Assembly (NCBI RefSeq): GCF_036670015.1
Contig: NZ_CP137636.1
Location: 3,822,501 to 3,886,500, forward strand
Origin: Niallia sp. XMNu-256
GTDB taxonomy: Bacteria; Bacillota; Bacilli; Bacillales; Cytobacillaceae
Reading direction: 5' to 3'
Length of the DNA: 64,000 nt
The position numbers were made by a program, and so were the translations under genes. The notes under the pieces were generated by a model. It had not been told where the DNA came from. It was given only the letters and a program-made list of their open reading frames with translations, and ran no database searches. Shown here piece after piece: positions 17,995 to 26,975 of this stretch; position 1 is the stretch's first letter, and every line of letters begins with the position of its first letter.

Positions 17995-18264
17995 TTAGGC
18001 TTCACCATATTTGCGATTATTACCTACTCTTCGCAAAATAAAGCTCACAATTAAAACTAAAATGATCGAACCAATAATGGCTGGGATCACAGCAAAACCA
18101 CCAATGTCGGGTCCCCAGTTCCCAAGAATAAGCGATCCTAACCATGCTCCAATAAAACCGGCAATTATATTTCCAAATATACCCCCAGGAATATCACGTC
18201 CTGTTATTAGACCAGCTAGCCAGCCAATAACCCCACCAATAATTAAGCTCCAAATAAAAGACAT
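17995..18264 (-). CDS. GlsB/YeaQ/YmgE-family small membrane protein
   Basis: 89 residues, ATG with AAGGAGG upstream. Glycine-rich helices (IGGVIGWLAGLITGRDIPGG, NIIAGFIGAWLGS) identify the transglycosylase-associated protein family, small stress-related inner membrane proteins of three helices. Confidence 0.88.
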   Translation of the reverse strand: MSFIWSLIIGGVIGWLAGLITGRDIPGGIFGNIIAGFIGAWLGSLILGNWGPDIGGFAVIPAIIGSIILVLIVSFILRRVGNNRKYGEA

Positions 18265-18502
18265 AGACCGTAACCTCCTTAGAATAAGATCTATTATTGT
18301 TTTTCACAAAAATGGTTTAAAATATGCGTGGTCCTTTAATCAAGATAATAGGCAATTTCTAACGCCATCCCCAACCTCCAACTATAAAGGGGATTTTAAG
18401 GAAATTTCATATAAGTGGGTAAGACGATTGTAGTTGGGTAGAATATGTTGCGAGGACGGTGCTAGTCGAGCATCTTCACCGTTTAAAAGGGGAGTGATAT
18501 CG

Positions 18503-18745
18503 ATGACTGAAAATAACAAACTCAATCGTAATGGATACACAATTCGAGAAGGAAACGCTACAAAACAAATCGGTAAAAATGCAACAAATCATGGCGAGGC
18601 AGTAGAGGGTGCTGGGGGAGCCATAGTTGGACCACTGGGCGCTGTTGAAAATTATATTACAGGTGATGCTCTTGGTAACCAAGTTGGCGAGCGTACTGAC
18701 AGCCATAACAATGCTGGTACTAGCAATCGTAATCGCCAGCAATAA
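18503..18745 (+). CDS. small Gly/Asn-rich hydrophilic protein, unknown function
   Basis: 80 residues from the ATG at 18503, which has GGGGAG upstream; the longer open frame before it lacks one. Composition rich in Gly, Asn and Ala (EAVEGAGGAIVGPLGAVEN), few hydrophobics, ending SNRNRQQ. Looks like a stress or spore-associated disordered protein. No family recognised. Confidence 0.6.
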   Translation: MTENNKLNRNGYTIREGNATKQIGKNATNHGEAVEGAGGAIVGPLGAVENYITGDALGNQVGERTDSHNNAGTSNRNRQQ

Positions 18746-18761
18746 CAAGGGTTTTATAAAC

Positions 18762-18796
18762 GAAAAAGAGCATCTGTTTTGATAGACAGATGCTCT
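18762..18796. terminator. hairpin terminator
   Basis: AGAGCATCTGT / ACAGATGCTCT. The T run is on the minus strand, but the position just after the + gene suggests use there too. Confidence 0.55.
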
Positions 18797-18842
18797 AAAT
18801 GGGGAATACATTATTAGTTTTACCAGTTTAACAATTTATATT

Positions 18843-18919
18843 CATCGGGGCGTCACGGTGACACCCTGTTTAGTGACACCTCATTTAATGAAACGCGAGA
18901 ACCGTCCCCACGTTTCATT
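18843..18919. repeat. family-2 element followed by a family-1 right arm
   Basis: CGGGGCGTCACGGTGACACC at 18846-18865 and ATGAAACGCGAGAACCG... at 18888-18919. The family-1 arm abuts the cupin stop codon. Confidence 0.7.
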
Positions 18920-19439
18920 AAACCGGAATGATCTCATATGCCAATTTCATAATGATGTCTTTATGTTCAGGGTATTTCGATAAAAGCTCGTCCTGTGTGA
19001 ACATTTCAAAGTCCTGGTATTCGAAGCCTGGTGAGACCATGCATCCTACTAGTGAGAATGTGTCTTTATCCGTGACGGATGATCCGAAGATGCTGTTCTT
19101 AGGAACTAGAACTTGTGGAACTTCCCCTTTATCGAGGTTCAGCCCTAATTTTCGCTCATGATATTCTCCATTTTCATCGATGATATGGACAGATAACGGA
19201 CTCCCCCCATGGTAATACCATAATTCATCGGATTGTAAGCGATGAAAATGAGAAACATCCTTTGAAGTTAGCAAGAAATAAATGCTCGTATAAAGCAGTC
19301 GCTTCCCTTCAAAATCAACGGATAACTCCTGATCTGTTATCGCTTCCTTTGATTCACAGACTCTTTTAAAATATCCACCCTCTGGATGCGGTTCTAAACC
19401 TAATTTAGATATATAATATTGCGGATCATAATGATTCAA
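18918..19439 (-). CDS. cupin-superfamily protein, DUF985 (Cupin_5)
   Basis: Start set to the TTG at 19439 because GGAGGT lies seven bases before it; about 173 residues. Motifs: LGLEPHPEGGYFKRV, IYFLLTSKDVSHFHRL, DELWYYHGGSPL and VGCMVSPGFEYQDFEM, the conserved set of the DUF985 cupins (yeast YML079w-like). Likely binds a metal and a small sugar-like or nucleotide ligand; no enzyme activity is established for the family. Confidence 0.85.
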   Translation of the reverse strand: MNHYDPQYYISKLGLEPHPEGGYFKRVCESKEAITDQELSVDFEGKRLLYTSIYFLLTSKDVSHFHRLQSDELWYYHGGSPLSVHIIDENGEYHERKLGLNLDKGEVPQVLVPKNSIFGSSVTDKDTFSLVGCMVSPGFEYQDFEMFTQDELLSKYPEHKDIIMKLAYEIIPV

Positions 19440-19609
19440 CTTTTTTACCTCCAATTGCCTATATAATCTACTCTACTCACTAACTTAATCATTCTAATAT
19501 ATCTTTCACATGAAAGCTGCTAAAAACTCCATTTTAAACAACAAAACTCTCGGAATTTATAAAGGCCCTCCAATTTAAGGGCACCCTCGTGATGTCGTTA
19601 TTAGATTAA

Positions 19610-19640
19610 AAAAGGCACAACTCTTTAAGAATTGTGCGCT
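19610..19640 (-). terminator. hairpin terminator behind the ykyA remnant
   Basis: GCACAATTCTT / AAGAGTTGTGC followed by TTTTTT on the minus strand. Confidence 0.55.
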
Positions 19641-19680
19641 TATCGATAGAAAACGAAATTAGCCTTTTGTGAAAAATTAT

Positions 19681-19704
19681 TATTCGGGGCGTCCCTGTGA
19701 CGAT
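19681..19704 (+). repeat. family-2 repeat
   Basis: TATTCGGGGCGTCCC then TGTGACG. Confidence 0.65.
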
Positions 19705-19708
19705 GCTA

Positions 19709-19825
19709 AGACTTTGTTTATTTCTACCATATTTTTTTCCGTGTATTGATTAAATTGTTCACATCAGCTTTCCCATGTCTTGATTACGTTTATTTATTTT
19801 GTGAATTTCTTGATCCAGGCTTTAC
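19709..19825 (-). pseudogene. fragment of a ykyA-like gene 3' end
   Basis: The DNA closely matches 3883-4000, the 3' end of the intact YkyA-like gene: both share GATTAAATTG and the string TGTTTATTTATTTTGTGAAT (one base differs). Translation gives the end pattern LDQEIHKINKxNQDM. Frameshifts and loss of everything upstream show it is a relic. Confidence 0.7.
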
Positions 19826-20039
19826 AATTGCTTTAATCCTTGTAGAATGGCATCTGTTTTTTAAAAAAATGAGATACTCTGTATTAATAAGTAAAGGTTG
19901 AAGCTGTTTCGTTTCACTAAAGGCTGAAAGTGGATGATCTTTCTCTATTTCTATATTCCATAATCGGGGCCATTCTTGTGGATGGCGCTTTTTGTATCGG
20001 ACTCTATCCTTCAATAATACTTGTTTTTAAAAAAACTAT

Positions 20040-20068
20040 TTGCTTTTTCATGATATGTCTGTTATTCT
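20040..20068 (+). promoter_or_regulatory. SigA-type promoter of the cold-shock gene
   Basis: TTGCTT, 17-base spacer, TATTCT. It would give a 5' leader of about 110 bases, the long leader typical of csp mRNAs. Confidence 0.5.
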
Positions 20069-20185
20069 AAAGAAGAATTATTTTTGTTCTTTTTCAGATT
20101 GAGAAAAGATTTTGTTTTTCGTCTAAGGTATTTGAGCAAGGATAGTAACACAATGTGTGGAGATCCACACGAGGAGGCAACATTA

Positions 20186-20386
20186 ATGGAACAAGGTAAA
20201 GTTAAGTGGTTTAATGCAGAAAAAGGTTTTGGATTCATCGAGCGTGAAGCAGGAGAAGACGTATTCGTACATTTCTCAGCAATTCAAAGCGACGGTTTCA
20301 AATCTTTAGACGAAGGTCAAAGTGTAACTTTTGAAATTGAACAAGGTCAACGTGGCCCACAAGCTACAAACGTTCAAAAAGCTTAA
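20186..20386 (+). CDS. csp: cold-shock protein, CspA/B/D family
   Basis: 66 residues starting at ATG 20186 behind GAGGAGG. RNP1 (KGFGFIE) and RNP2 (VFVHFSAI) motifs of the single OB-fold cold-shock domain are intact. Binds single-stranded RNA/DNA and acts as an RNA chaperone. The long leader, and terminator at 20401-20429, make it a single-gene unit. Confidence 0.95.
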   Translation: MEQGKVKWFNAEKGFGFIEREAGEDVFVHFSAIQSDGFKSLDEGQSVTFEIEQGQRGPQATNVQKA

Positions 20387-20400
20387 TAATTCCAGATGAC

Positions 20401-20429
20401 AGACCCCTTATTGAGGGTCTGTTTTTTTA
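20401..20429 (+). terminator. terminator of the cold-shock gene
   Basis: AGACCC-cttattga-GGGTCT then GTTTTTTT. Confidence 0.88.
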
Positions 20430-20908
20430 TTTACTTATTTACTCAAACTGCTTTTTATTTGCATGAAGGACAGTAGGATTGCCCGTCAAAGTTAATTTAC
20501 GAACAAGAGACTTTGTCTACAGAATAAAATAAAAGCCCTACTCATAAATGAATAGGGCTTAAGCAACATCATGAAACAAAATCGGTAATCGTTAAAATGG
20601 TAGACCAAGTATAGCACACTATCGTGCTAATTCCTAATCTATTTTTATGGTTATTTTTCCTTTTACAATTAAGATCGAGATCACGTTCTAGTTTTACCAT
20701 TATAGGCACTAATGTTTAACACCCAAAATGATAAAAACATCCTGCTTTTTACGATATCCTCGATAGCCGAATCAAACACATCCCCCACTAATCCAACTTT
20801 TGTGGAGTTTGGATAATATGGAGGAAACTCTTAAGAATACTGCTGCATGTTCTACAATATCGCTCTTAAATCGTTCTAGTTTTAAATGTCCTATCCGTCG
20901 TATTTCAG
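20430..20908. other. gene-free region
   Basis: Holds a minus-strand terminator-like hairpin near 20531-20560 (AAGCCCTA.TCAT / ATGA.TAGGGCTT) and a short TAGCAC/GTGCTA hairpin near 20617-20634. The open frame at 20772-20978 on the minus strand starts inside a family-1 repeat and has no ribosome binding site; no gene accepted. Confidence 0.5.
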
Positions 20909-20979
20909 GGAAACGCCGTGACGGTTCTGCCGTTTCATTCTTTACATATGAAACGCGAGAACCGTCCCCATGTTTCATT
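20909..20979. repeat. family-1 repeat, complete copy
   Basis: GAAACGCCGTGACGGTTCTG ... CATTCTTTACATATG ... AACGCGAGAACCGTCCCC. It begins right at the TAA of the minus-strand gene ending at 20978. Confidence 0.82.
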
Positions 20980-21682
20980 ACTGTTCTATCTTTTCAACTA
21001 GAACACCGGGAATGGATATTTTTCCGCCCATTGTGGAATCGTATGTGATTAGGCCAGATGATAGTCCCATGATGGTAATCTTGTCATCCTCCAATACTCT
21101 AGAGCTGACAATTGATTTATCAAATCCCGCATAAAGGATGGTGTCATAATCATCATTAACCGCTATTCTTACTTGAGTTTCAGTGCCCCCTTCAATTACT
21201 TGAACCACTTTGCCGCGGAATTTAACCTTTTTACCAATAAAATCGTCAGGAGTTCTTGCTAATTGATCATAAGTAATACCTGTGTCATAGCCTTTCTTTG
21301 CTTCTTCTTCAGCAAGACGCTGTTTCTCTGCTTCCTCAGCAGCTTTGGCTGCAGCTTCAGCTTCTTTCTTTTCTTTTTCTTTAGCTAGACGTTGTTCTTC
21401 AGCGGCTTTAGCTTCTGCTTCTGCTTGTTTACGCTCTTCGTCTTTCATTTCAAACCATGGAGCAGCTTCATCTACTTTAGCTTGTAAATCTTTATTTTGA
21501 GTTTCCAAACTTGTTACTGTTTTTGTTTCATTGGACAGCTCTACTTTTAAAGTATCAATCTTATCATTAGCCTTATCTAATTGTTCCTGTGAAGGACCGC
21601 TGGCAGCTCCAATCATAAGGGCAATAAATGCCGTTAATACGTATTTCCATCTCTTTTTTAAAAAAACTAATACTTTTTTCAT
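20978..21682 (-). CDS. membrane-anchored coiled-coil protein with C-terminal OB-like domain ('toxin regulator' type)
   Basis: 234 residues from ATG 21682 (GAGGG upstream). One N-terminal membrane segment (YVLTAFIALMIGAASGP), a coiled coil, a long Ala/Glu/Lys helix (about residues 75-130) and a C-terminal ~95-residue beta-rich domain beginning YDQLARTPDDFIGKKVKFRG. Proteins of this architecture in Firmicutes and phages are often labelled 'toxin regulator'; the C-terminal part looks like an OB fold. Function not established. Confidence 0.7.
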   Translation of the reverse strand: MKKVLVFLKKRWKYVLTAFIALMIGAASGPSQEQLDKANDKIDTLKVELSNETKTVTSLETQNKDLQAKVDEAAPWFEMKDEERKQAEAEAKAAEEQRLAKEKEKKEAEAAAKAAEEAEKQRLAEEEAKKGYDTGITYDQLARTPDDFIGKKVKFRGKVVQVIEGGTETQVRIAVNDDYDTILYAGFDKSIVSSRVLEDDKITIMGLSSGLITYDSTMGGKISIPGVLVEKIEQ

Positions 21683-21821
21683 ATTTTTCCCTCTTTTCCA
21701 GTTTATAAGTTTAATTATAAATGAAAAAAGAACTAGGAAATATGAATTAATCAACAAATAAATGACGATTCATCTCCAAAATCATCTTTTAGCTAGCTAA
21801 CGTGCCATTTTCAACACGGAC

Positions 21822-21898
21822 AAATGAAACGACGGGACGGTTCTGATGTTTCATCATTATTAAAATGATGAAACGCGAGAACCGTCCCCATGTTTCAA
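21822..21898. repeat. family-1 repeat, complete copy
   Basis: Arms GAAACGACGGGACGGTTCTG and GAAACGCGAGAACCGTCCCC around an additional CATCATTATTAAAATGATG inner stem. Confidence 0.82.
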
Positions 21899-21999
21899 TG
21901 CAGATTTCTAACATATTCAAACTTTTAAAACTATATAATACTATCATGCACCTTAGACATGGGATATCATTCTATTTTAATCATAAAGGAGTGTAAGGT

Positions 22000-22464
22000 A
22001 TGGCGGATATTTATGAAAAAATTGGAAGTGGCATTAGCAAAATTCAAGGCAATCTACAATCCTCCCAAACGATAACTCAATATAAAAAGATCATTCAAGA
22101 AGCAAGTCTGAAAAGAACCGAAATTCTCATTCATTTGGGAGAGGATGTTTACGAAAAGTTCCGTACGAAGGAATTAGAATCAGAAGAACATCTAGATCAA
22201 TTTTCTTCCTTAATTGAGCTAGATCAAAAAATCTACCAATCTCAGCAGGCAATCGCAGCGTTAAATGCTCATACGAAAGTGCACTCCTGTCCACAATGCG
22301 CCTCCCCCCTCACAGAAGGAGATCGTTTCTGTGCAGGTTGTGGTTATAAAGTTGAATTACAAGTTAGTCCATCCGATACGGCAACAAAGGAATGTCCGAC
22401 TTGTAATGAGAGAATTCCTGAAGCGGCACAATTTTGCAACTGTTGCGGGATAAAAATAGAATAA
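22000..22464 (+). CDS. zinc-ribbon protein with helical N-terminus
   Basis: 154 residues, ATG with AAGGAGTG upstream. About 90 residues of charged helix are followed by two zinc ribbons: CPQCASPLTEGDRFCAGCG and CPTCNERIPEAAQFCNCCG. It is followed after 21 bases by a second zinc-ribbon gene, so the pair is probably an operon. Role unknown. Confidence 0.8.
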   Translation: MADIYEKIGSGISKIQGNLQSSQTITQYKKIIQEASLKRTEILIHLGEDVYEKFRTKELESEEHLDQFSSLIELDQKIYQSQQAIAALNAHTKVHSCPQCASPLTEGDRFCAGCGYKVELQVSPSDTATKECPTCNERIPEAAQFCNCCGIKIE

Positions 22465-22485
22465 CGCGAAGAAGGAGAATGCAAT

Positions 22486-24144
22486 ATGTACTGTAAAAAT
22501 TGTGGCCAATCCAACCCGGATTGGAGTAATTACTGTTTACATGATGGCACCCCACTTAAAAATCCCACTATAAATCACAGTTTACGATTCACTCATAATG
22601 ATAGGAACTTCTGTTCAGGTTGCGGCCAGCATACATCTGCCGTAGATAATTATTGCTCCATTTGTGGTGATCATCTGCTCAAACTGACAGAAGTGGGGGA
22701 AATACCGAAGGCCGTTACACAGGAAAGACAAAGAAAAATTCGTTTGCCGTCTAAATTAATTTCATTCACCCCTAGGGGGATGATTCATGTTTTAAAAAGA
22801 GCGTTAATTCCAGCCATTATTGCTTTTGTTTTAATGCTTGCTTTTAACTTTTTATTATCTACTTCCTTCAATGCGTTTAATAATGAAATGTTTGAAATGG
22901 CTTTTCATACCACTCCGGAGGATATGGCTTATGAAATATCAAAGGAGTTTGACGCAAATGTAGAGGCCCCCGATGAAATAATGAAATTTACGGACTTTGT
23001 CATGGCCTCACACCAGATGTCTCCGAAATTTGAGCTTAAAGGGACGTATCATCTATATGGGGAAGTCTTAAAGTTATCCAGTAAGCTTAGTCTAAATGGC
23101 CAAAACGTCCTGTATATGCTCTTCCCTTTGATCGCGTTGTTTATTGCTGGCATTATTTATCAAAGGAAAAATCCAGAGAACTCGATTATTTCTATCCTCA
23201 TCGGTGCAGCTGGAATCGGTATCCTATACAGTCTAATGGTCGCTCTCCTTTCCCTATTCAGTGGTTATAATTATCAATTGACCCTTTCAGAAAACGGAGA
23301 TAGCATCTTCCTTAAAATTGATTCTTCTTATAACTTCTTATTAACCTTTATAAAAAGTTTATTCATTGGTACAGGTTTTAGTTTATTAGGTATGCTATTT
23401 AGTATCGATTATCGGAGAATCACGAAGCACCTTGAATCCCTCATGCCTTTTGGAAGTGCCATCCACCAAGGGTTCGCTGCTTTTATCAGAGGCTTTGCGC
23501 TTATTTCTGTCATCATGATTGTGATTCTTGCTATAAAAGCAAATGATTTACAGGACAGCCTTGAATGGTTAGAGGACCCGTTCATTCACCAATTATTTGA
23601 ATACTCTGCTATCAATGTTGGTTTTACAGGAGTTGTCTTTTCAACCTTAATCTATAGCATGCTTCATTTTTCACCGTTATCTTTCAATATCACAAGGAAA
23701 GGACTCTATGAAGAAAGCGGTGGGATTGATTACTCGATATTCTCCGGTTTCCGATTCCATGGAAGTGCAAATGAAGTGGATATGGATCAATTTGAATATT
23801 TTATTAGTGCTTACGACATTGATCTATATTTAAAGCTTGCTATTTTGATTCCGATCATCTTTTTACTCATTGCTGGTTATTCATTGAGGTCAACCAATCA
23901 TTCTATTTATCTCTCATTGGCCATTTTTAGCCTTGTCTACAGTCTATTCACCGTTATATTAGCTTCCATTGGCTCGTTTACGGTTGAGGGTGAAATGACA
24001 TGGCTCGGTTATCCATCTGAAGGGCTTAGTATTACACTTACCATTCACTTATTTAAAGTGTTTATTGGAAGCTTTATCACGTCCTATCTTGCTGGCTATA
24101 TCGGACATAACCTACGTAAAGTTCTACGCAAACCTTCACATTAA
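22486..24144 (+). CDS. zinc-ribbon polytopic membrane protein
   Basis: 552 residues with AAGGAG upstream. Two N-terminal ribbons (CKNCGQSNPDWSNYC; CSGCGQHTSAVDNYCSICG), a short basic linker, one membrane helix near residue 110-130, an extracellular loop of about 70 residues and then eight or so further membrane helices. Forms an operon with the 22000-22464 gene. Similar two-part proteins are common in Bacillaceae but uncharacterised. Confidence 0.8.
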   Translation: MYCKNCGQSNPDWSNYCLHDGTPLKNPTINHSLRFTHNDRNFCSGCGQHTSAVDNYCSICGDHLLKLTEVGEIPKAVTQERQRKIRLPSKLISFTPRGMIHVLKRALIPAIIAFVLMLAFNFLLSTSFNAFNNEMFEMAFHTTPEDMAYEISKEFDANVEAPDEIMKFTDFVMASHQMSPKFELKGTYHLYGEVLKLSSKLSLNGQNVLYMLFPLIALFIAGIIYQRKNPENSIISILIGAAGIGILYSLMVALLSLFSGYNYQLTLSENGDSIFLKIDSSYNFLLTFIKSLFIGTGFSLLGMLFSIDYRRITKHLESLMPFGSAIHQGFAAFIRGFALISVIMIVILAIKANDLQDSLEWLEDPFIHQLFEYSAINVGFTGVVFSTLIYSMLHFSPLSFNITRKGLYEESGGIDYSIFSGFRFHGSANEVDMDQFEYFISAYDIDLYLKLAILIPIIFLLIAGYSLRSTNHSIYLSLAIFSLVYSLFTVILASIGSFTVEGEMTWLGYPSEGLSITLTIHLFKVFIGSFITSYLAGYIGHNLRKVLRKPSH

Positions 24145-24148
24145 TTAG

Positions 24149-24217
24149 GGAAACGCCGGGACGGTTCTGCTGTTTCATTCTTTACAAATGAAACGCGAGA
24201 ACCGTCCCCATGTTTCT
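24149..24217. repeat. family-1 repeat, complete copy
   Basis: Begins five bases after the membrane-protein stop codon: GGGAAACGCCGGGACGG ... TTTCATTCTTTACAAATG ... GAACCGTCCCCATGTTTC. Confidence 0.82.
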
Positions 24218-24236
24218 ATTATGGTTTGGAGGATAA

Positions 24237-24365
24237 CTAGACAGTCTTATAAAGAAATTCACCGAACGAATAAATGATAGATATAAATGGCAGTACAACG
24301 AAAATGAAAAACCAAATCGAATCCCCTCGTTTTGCATTTTCCTTAGGTTTAATTTCTTTTGTCAT
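24237..24365 (-). CDS. 42-aa single-span membrane peptide
   Basis: ATG at 24365 with GGAGG eleven bases upstream. Hydrophilic start MTKEIKPKENAKRGD then one membrane span (WFFIFVVLPFISIIYSF). The amphipathic order and ribosome binding site support a real gene. No family recognised. Confidence 0.55.
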   Translation of the reverse strand: MTKEIKPKENAKRGDSIWFFIFVVLPFISIIYSFGEFLYKTV

Positions 24366-25064
24366 TTTTACATCAGCCTCCAACAATATTCTCACTCCTT
24401 TTCTAAATCCATAATAAACATGTTTTTAAATAATATGACCTTTAATCTAACAAAACTGTTCCATAAGTTCAACAGAAATTTGACCCGTTAGGATAAGTAT
24501 TTTTATCCACAAGATTATCCTATGTTTTTACGCAATTTTTCAGATTCCTTTGATGCTTTTTAAGTGTCTAATTTTCGTATAAGCTCCCAAAGCAGGTATA
24601 GTTATAATTTATTAGCTTTCGTTTGGCTGTGGTTAAGAGTAAACGAGGCTAGAACAAATAACGTTTCCCTTTACATATATGAAAAACAATACGAAAAAAA
24701 GACAGATTGATATCTGTCCTTCTTCAAGAAAAAAATTGTATTCTCTTACCGTTGAAGATTATTAAAAATGTGCAAACCCCCCGCTTACTCTGCTTTAGGA
24801 ACACAGAGCCTTTGAACATATTAAATGACTGATTGTTCAAAGTTTGTTGGCTTAATCCTCCTGCATGCACCACCCTTAATAACCCTCCTCTCAATAATAT
24901 AAAAATTATACTCTCAACAAATATACTGAAACACCGGACGTTTCTGATGTTTCACCGTATCTTTCGTGGAATTACTGTAACGCCCCGAATTTAATGAAAC
25001 GCGAGAACCGTCCCCACGTTTCAAAATTTGTACCAATTTCTCACTATCTCCTCTGAAAAACATG
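24366..25064. other. gene-free region with nested repeat
   Basis: Contains a GACAGATTGATATCTGTC hairpin with a minus-strand T run at 24693-24718 and the compound repeat at 24926-25023. No coding sequence seen. Confidence 0.5.
24926..25023. repeat. family-1 repeat with family-2 element in its loop
   Basis: Left arm GAAACACCGGACGTTTCTG, right arm ATGAAACGCGAGAACCG. Between them GGAATTACTGTAACGCCCCG is an inverted family-2 element. Same nested design as 14706-14827. Confidence 0.72.
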
Positions 25065-25112
25065 CAATTGGGGGTGAATTGATATCAATTCGCCCCCAAT
25101 TGAGTGCTTTTT
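25065..25112. terminator. 38-bp near-perfect palindrome upstream of the HTH gene
   Basis: CAATTGGGGGTGAATTGATA with its mirror TCAATTCGCCCCCAATTG; one T/G mismatch. A TTTTT follows on the + strand. No + gene lies in front of it, so it may end a small RNA or act as an operator for the 25221 gene. Confidence 0.5.
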
Positions 25113-25220
25113 GAGCGATTTCCACGATATTTGGTTATTGTACAAATTTCTGTTCCTTCTATACATTTGAATTAGAAATTGTTGAAAACGGTTTCCGAAT
25201 TTGACAAAAGGAGAATTCCA

Positions 25221-26144
25221 ATGGAAAAGCTAAACTACGAGACAATTAAACACTATCAATCTTTTACTTCTATCGACGAAATGGATCTGGCGGTTCGTGG
25301 GTTTTTATATAAATTTAAATCAACTCTTTCAGATGGTGCCAACAAGGTTCTACATTTTCTATGGAGATATTCAGTGAAAGTGGTTGGGGTGTCATTTGCG
25401 AAATATGATACCATTGCAAACGAAATCAGTTTGAGCCGCAGAACGGTCATTCGAGCGGTGAAGCTTTTAGAAGAGCTTTCATTTCTTAAAAAAATTCCTA
25501 CGGCCCGCATGAATGGAAAACAAGGTGTCAATCTGTTAGTAATCCAGCCTTTTGAATCGATTGACTCCCTTTTGCAACCTGTGTCACCCCAGGATGTCAC
25601 TCTACCTGTCACTGCTAATAAAGCAGAGAATAAACAAAGCTCACTCTGTGAGAGTAATAATCAAAACCGTATTAACGTAAAGGAGTCAGAAATCAATCAT
25701 CAATCAAATGAGTCAACAAATTCTCAACCCATCCTCACAGAGGAAATACCAGTTACTCATTTAGAGACCCACTCTAACACGAATCAAAACAACCATGCTC
25801 TCTTACAGCAAACCGCATGGCATGAACTAGACGCAAGCTTCTTACCAGATTATGTTCATGAGGACTTTATTAAAGCAGCCCAACCGTTCTTTCCAATTGA
25901 TGATATTTACAAGATTTGGAGCAAAATCAATCTTGCTTACAAAAAATTGAACCTATCCATCCCTTTTGATGATGTCATTGAACCAATGATCATGGAATTT
26001 AAGCAAACGATTTTCAAGTACAAAAGGGGAATCATTCATACTACCTTCGAAGGGTACTTTTACAAGGTAGTCTATAACAGGCTATGTTATATAAAAACAG
26101 ATAAGCATTTACAAATGGTATATAACCGGATTTTAAACATTTAA
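25221..26144 (+). CDS. winged-helix protein resembling plasmid/phage replication proteins
   Basis: 307 residues from ATG 25221 (AAAGGAG upstream; the earlier TTG-start extension has none). Residues ~45-105 form a helix-turn-helix (YDTIANEISLSRRTVIRAVKLLEELSFLKK). A long Asn/Gln/Ser-rich linker (~125-200) leads to a C-terminal helical domain (PDYVHEDFIKAAQPFF onward). This two-domain layout is typical of Bacillus plasmid- or ICE-type HTH proteins thought to act in replication control. No neighbouring partner genes. Confidence 0.7.
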   Translation: MEKLNYETIKHYQSFTSIDEMDLAVRGFLYKFKSTLSDGANKVLHFLWRYSVKVVGVSFAKYDTIANEISLSRRTVIRAVKLLEELSFLKKIPTARMNGKQGVNLLVIQPFESIDSLLQPVSPQDVTLPVTANKAENKQSSLCESNNQNRINVKESEINHQSNESTNSQPILTEEIPVTHLETHSNTNQNNHALLQQTAWHELDASFLPDYVHEDFIKAAQPFFPIDDIYKIWSKINLAYKKLNLSIPFDDVIEPMIMEFKQTIFKYKRGIIHTTFEGYFYKVVYNRLCYIKTDKHLQMVYNRILNI

Positions 26145-26975
26145 ATAGATCTTTTATCCTATAAAATAAAGAAGCTAGTCTAAAATGCCTAAAGTGTTGA
26201 AAAGTTGACATATATTAATTATATCTTCTATTTTTACTGTAAAATCAGAGAATTTGCGGGAAAAGGTACACAAAATCGAGGTTTTCACCCTATTTTCGGG
26301 CACAAACCTAAAAGTTACCTAGAAATCATCTCATTTAAAATAAGACTTTCCCAAGACGAACTTCTAACAATTGAAGTACGTATGTTAATGTTCTCCTGCA
26401 TTATGTTATACTCCTTAAAGAGTAAATTATTGTAATATACAAATACTTTTTAAAAAACTGTGAAGGAGATTTTTGAGGAAGAGTGAAAAAGAATGACACT
26501 AGATAAACTGGGCAAAGAGGTTATGTAATACGTTATAAAAGGAAGATACAACAAGACACTTAAGTTTGCATCTTTGAATAGTACACTCCCTTTAAACGTG
26601 ACCCCTCCCCTGTCTACTTCAGAAATTAGAAACGAATAATTATTTTAGAATAATATAATCAACTCAATATTTAAACTTGTAATGATAATCAAGACAAATT
26701 ATACGTATAAAGGCAGTCATGATTGCTCTATTTCCCACTAAAATTGTAAACGCTAACAAAGGTATATAAAAGAGAATCGGAACTCTTGGAAAGGAGGTGA
26801 GGCCTCTAGTTGATGTTACTTAATCTCATATCTTTATGTGAAAATTTACACATGATTATTTTCTAAAAGATCATTCCAAAGAACAAACTTAGTTCGTCCG
26901 CATGGAAAATGAACTCTATGACAGCCTTGTTGAAACATGCCTAATATAAACAAAACCAATACTAGGAGGATAAAA
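26145..26975. other. gene-free region upstream of the ComK paralogue
   Basis: AT-rich. Short frames exist (for example 26205-26435) but lack ribosome binding sites and protein-like composition. Very probably contains the promoter of the ComK-like gene; I could not find a convincing ComK box pair (AAAAN5TTTT). Confidence 0.45.

Noticed and set aside
20772-20978. 68-aa minus-strand reading frame
   Set aside because: Begins inside a family-1 repeat ([10 protein letters not shown]), no ribosome binding site of its own and no protein-like conservation recognised.
26205-26435. 76-aa + strand frame upstream of the ComK paralogue
   Set aside because: No ribosome binding site and low-complexity aromatic/basic composition typical of AT-rich non-coding DNA.
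26834-26870. Possible ComK binding boxes upstream of the ComK paralogue
   Set aside because: AAAA and TTTT tracts are present but not in the AAAAN5TTTT spacing in two proper boxes.
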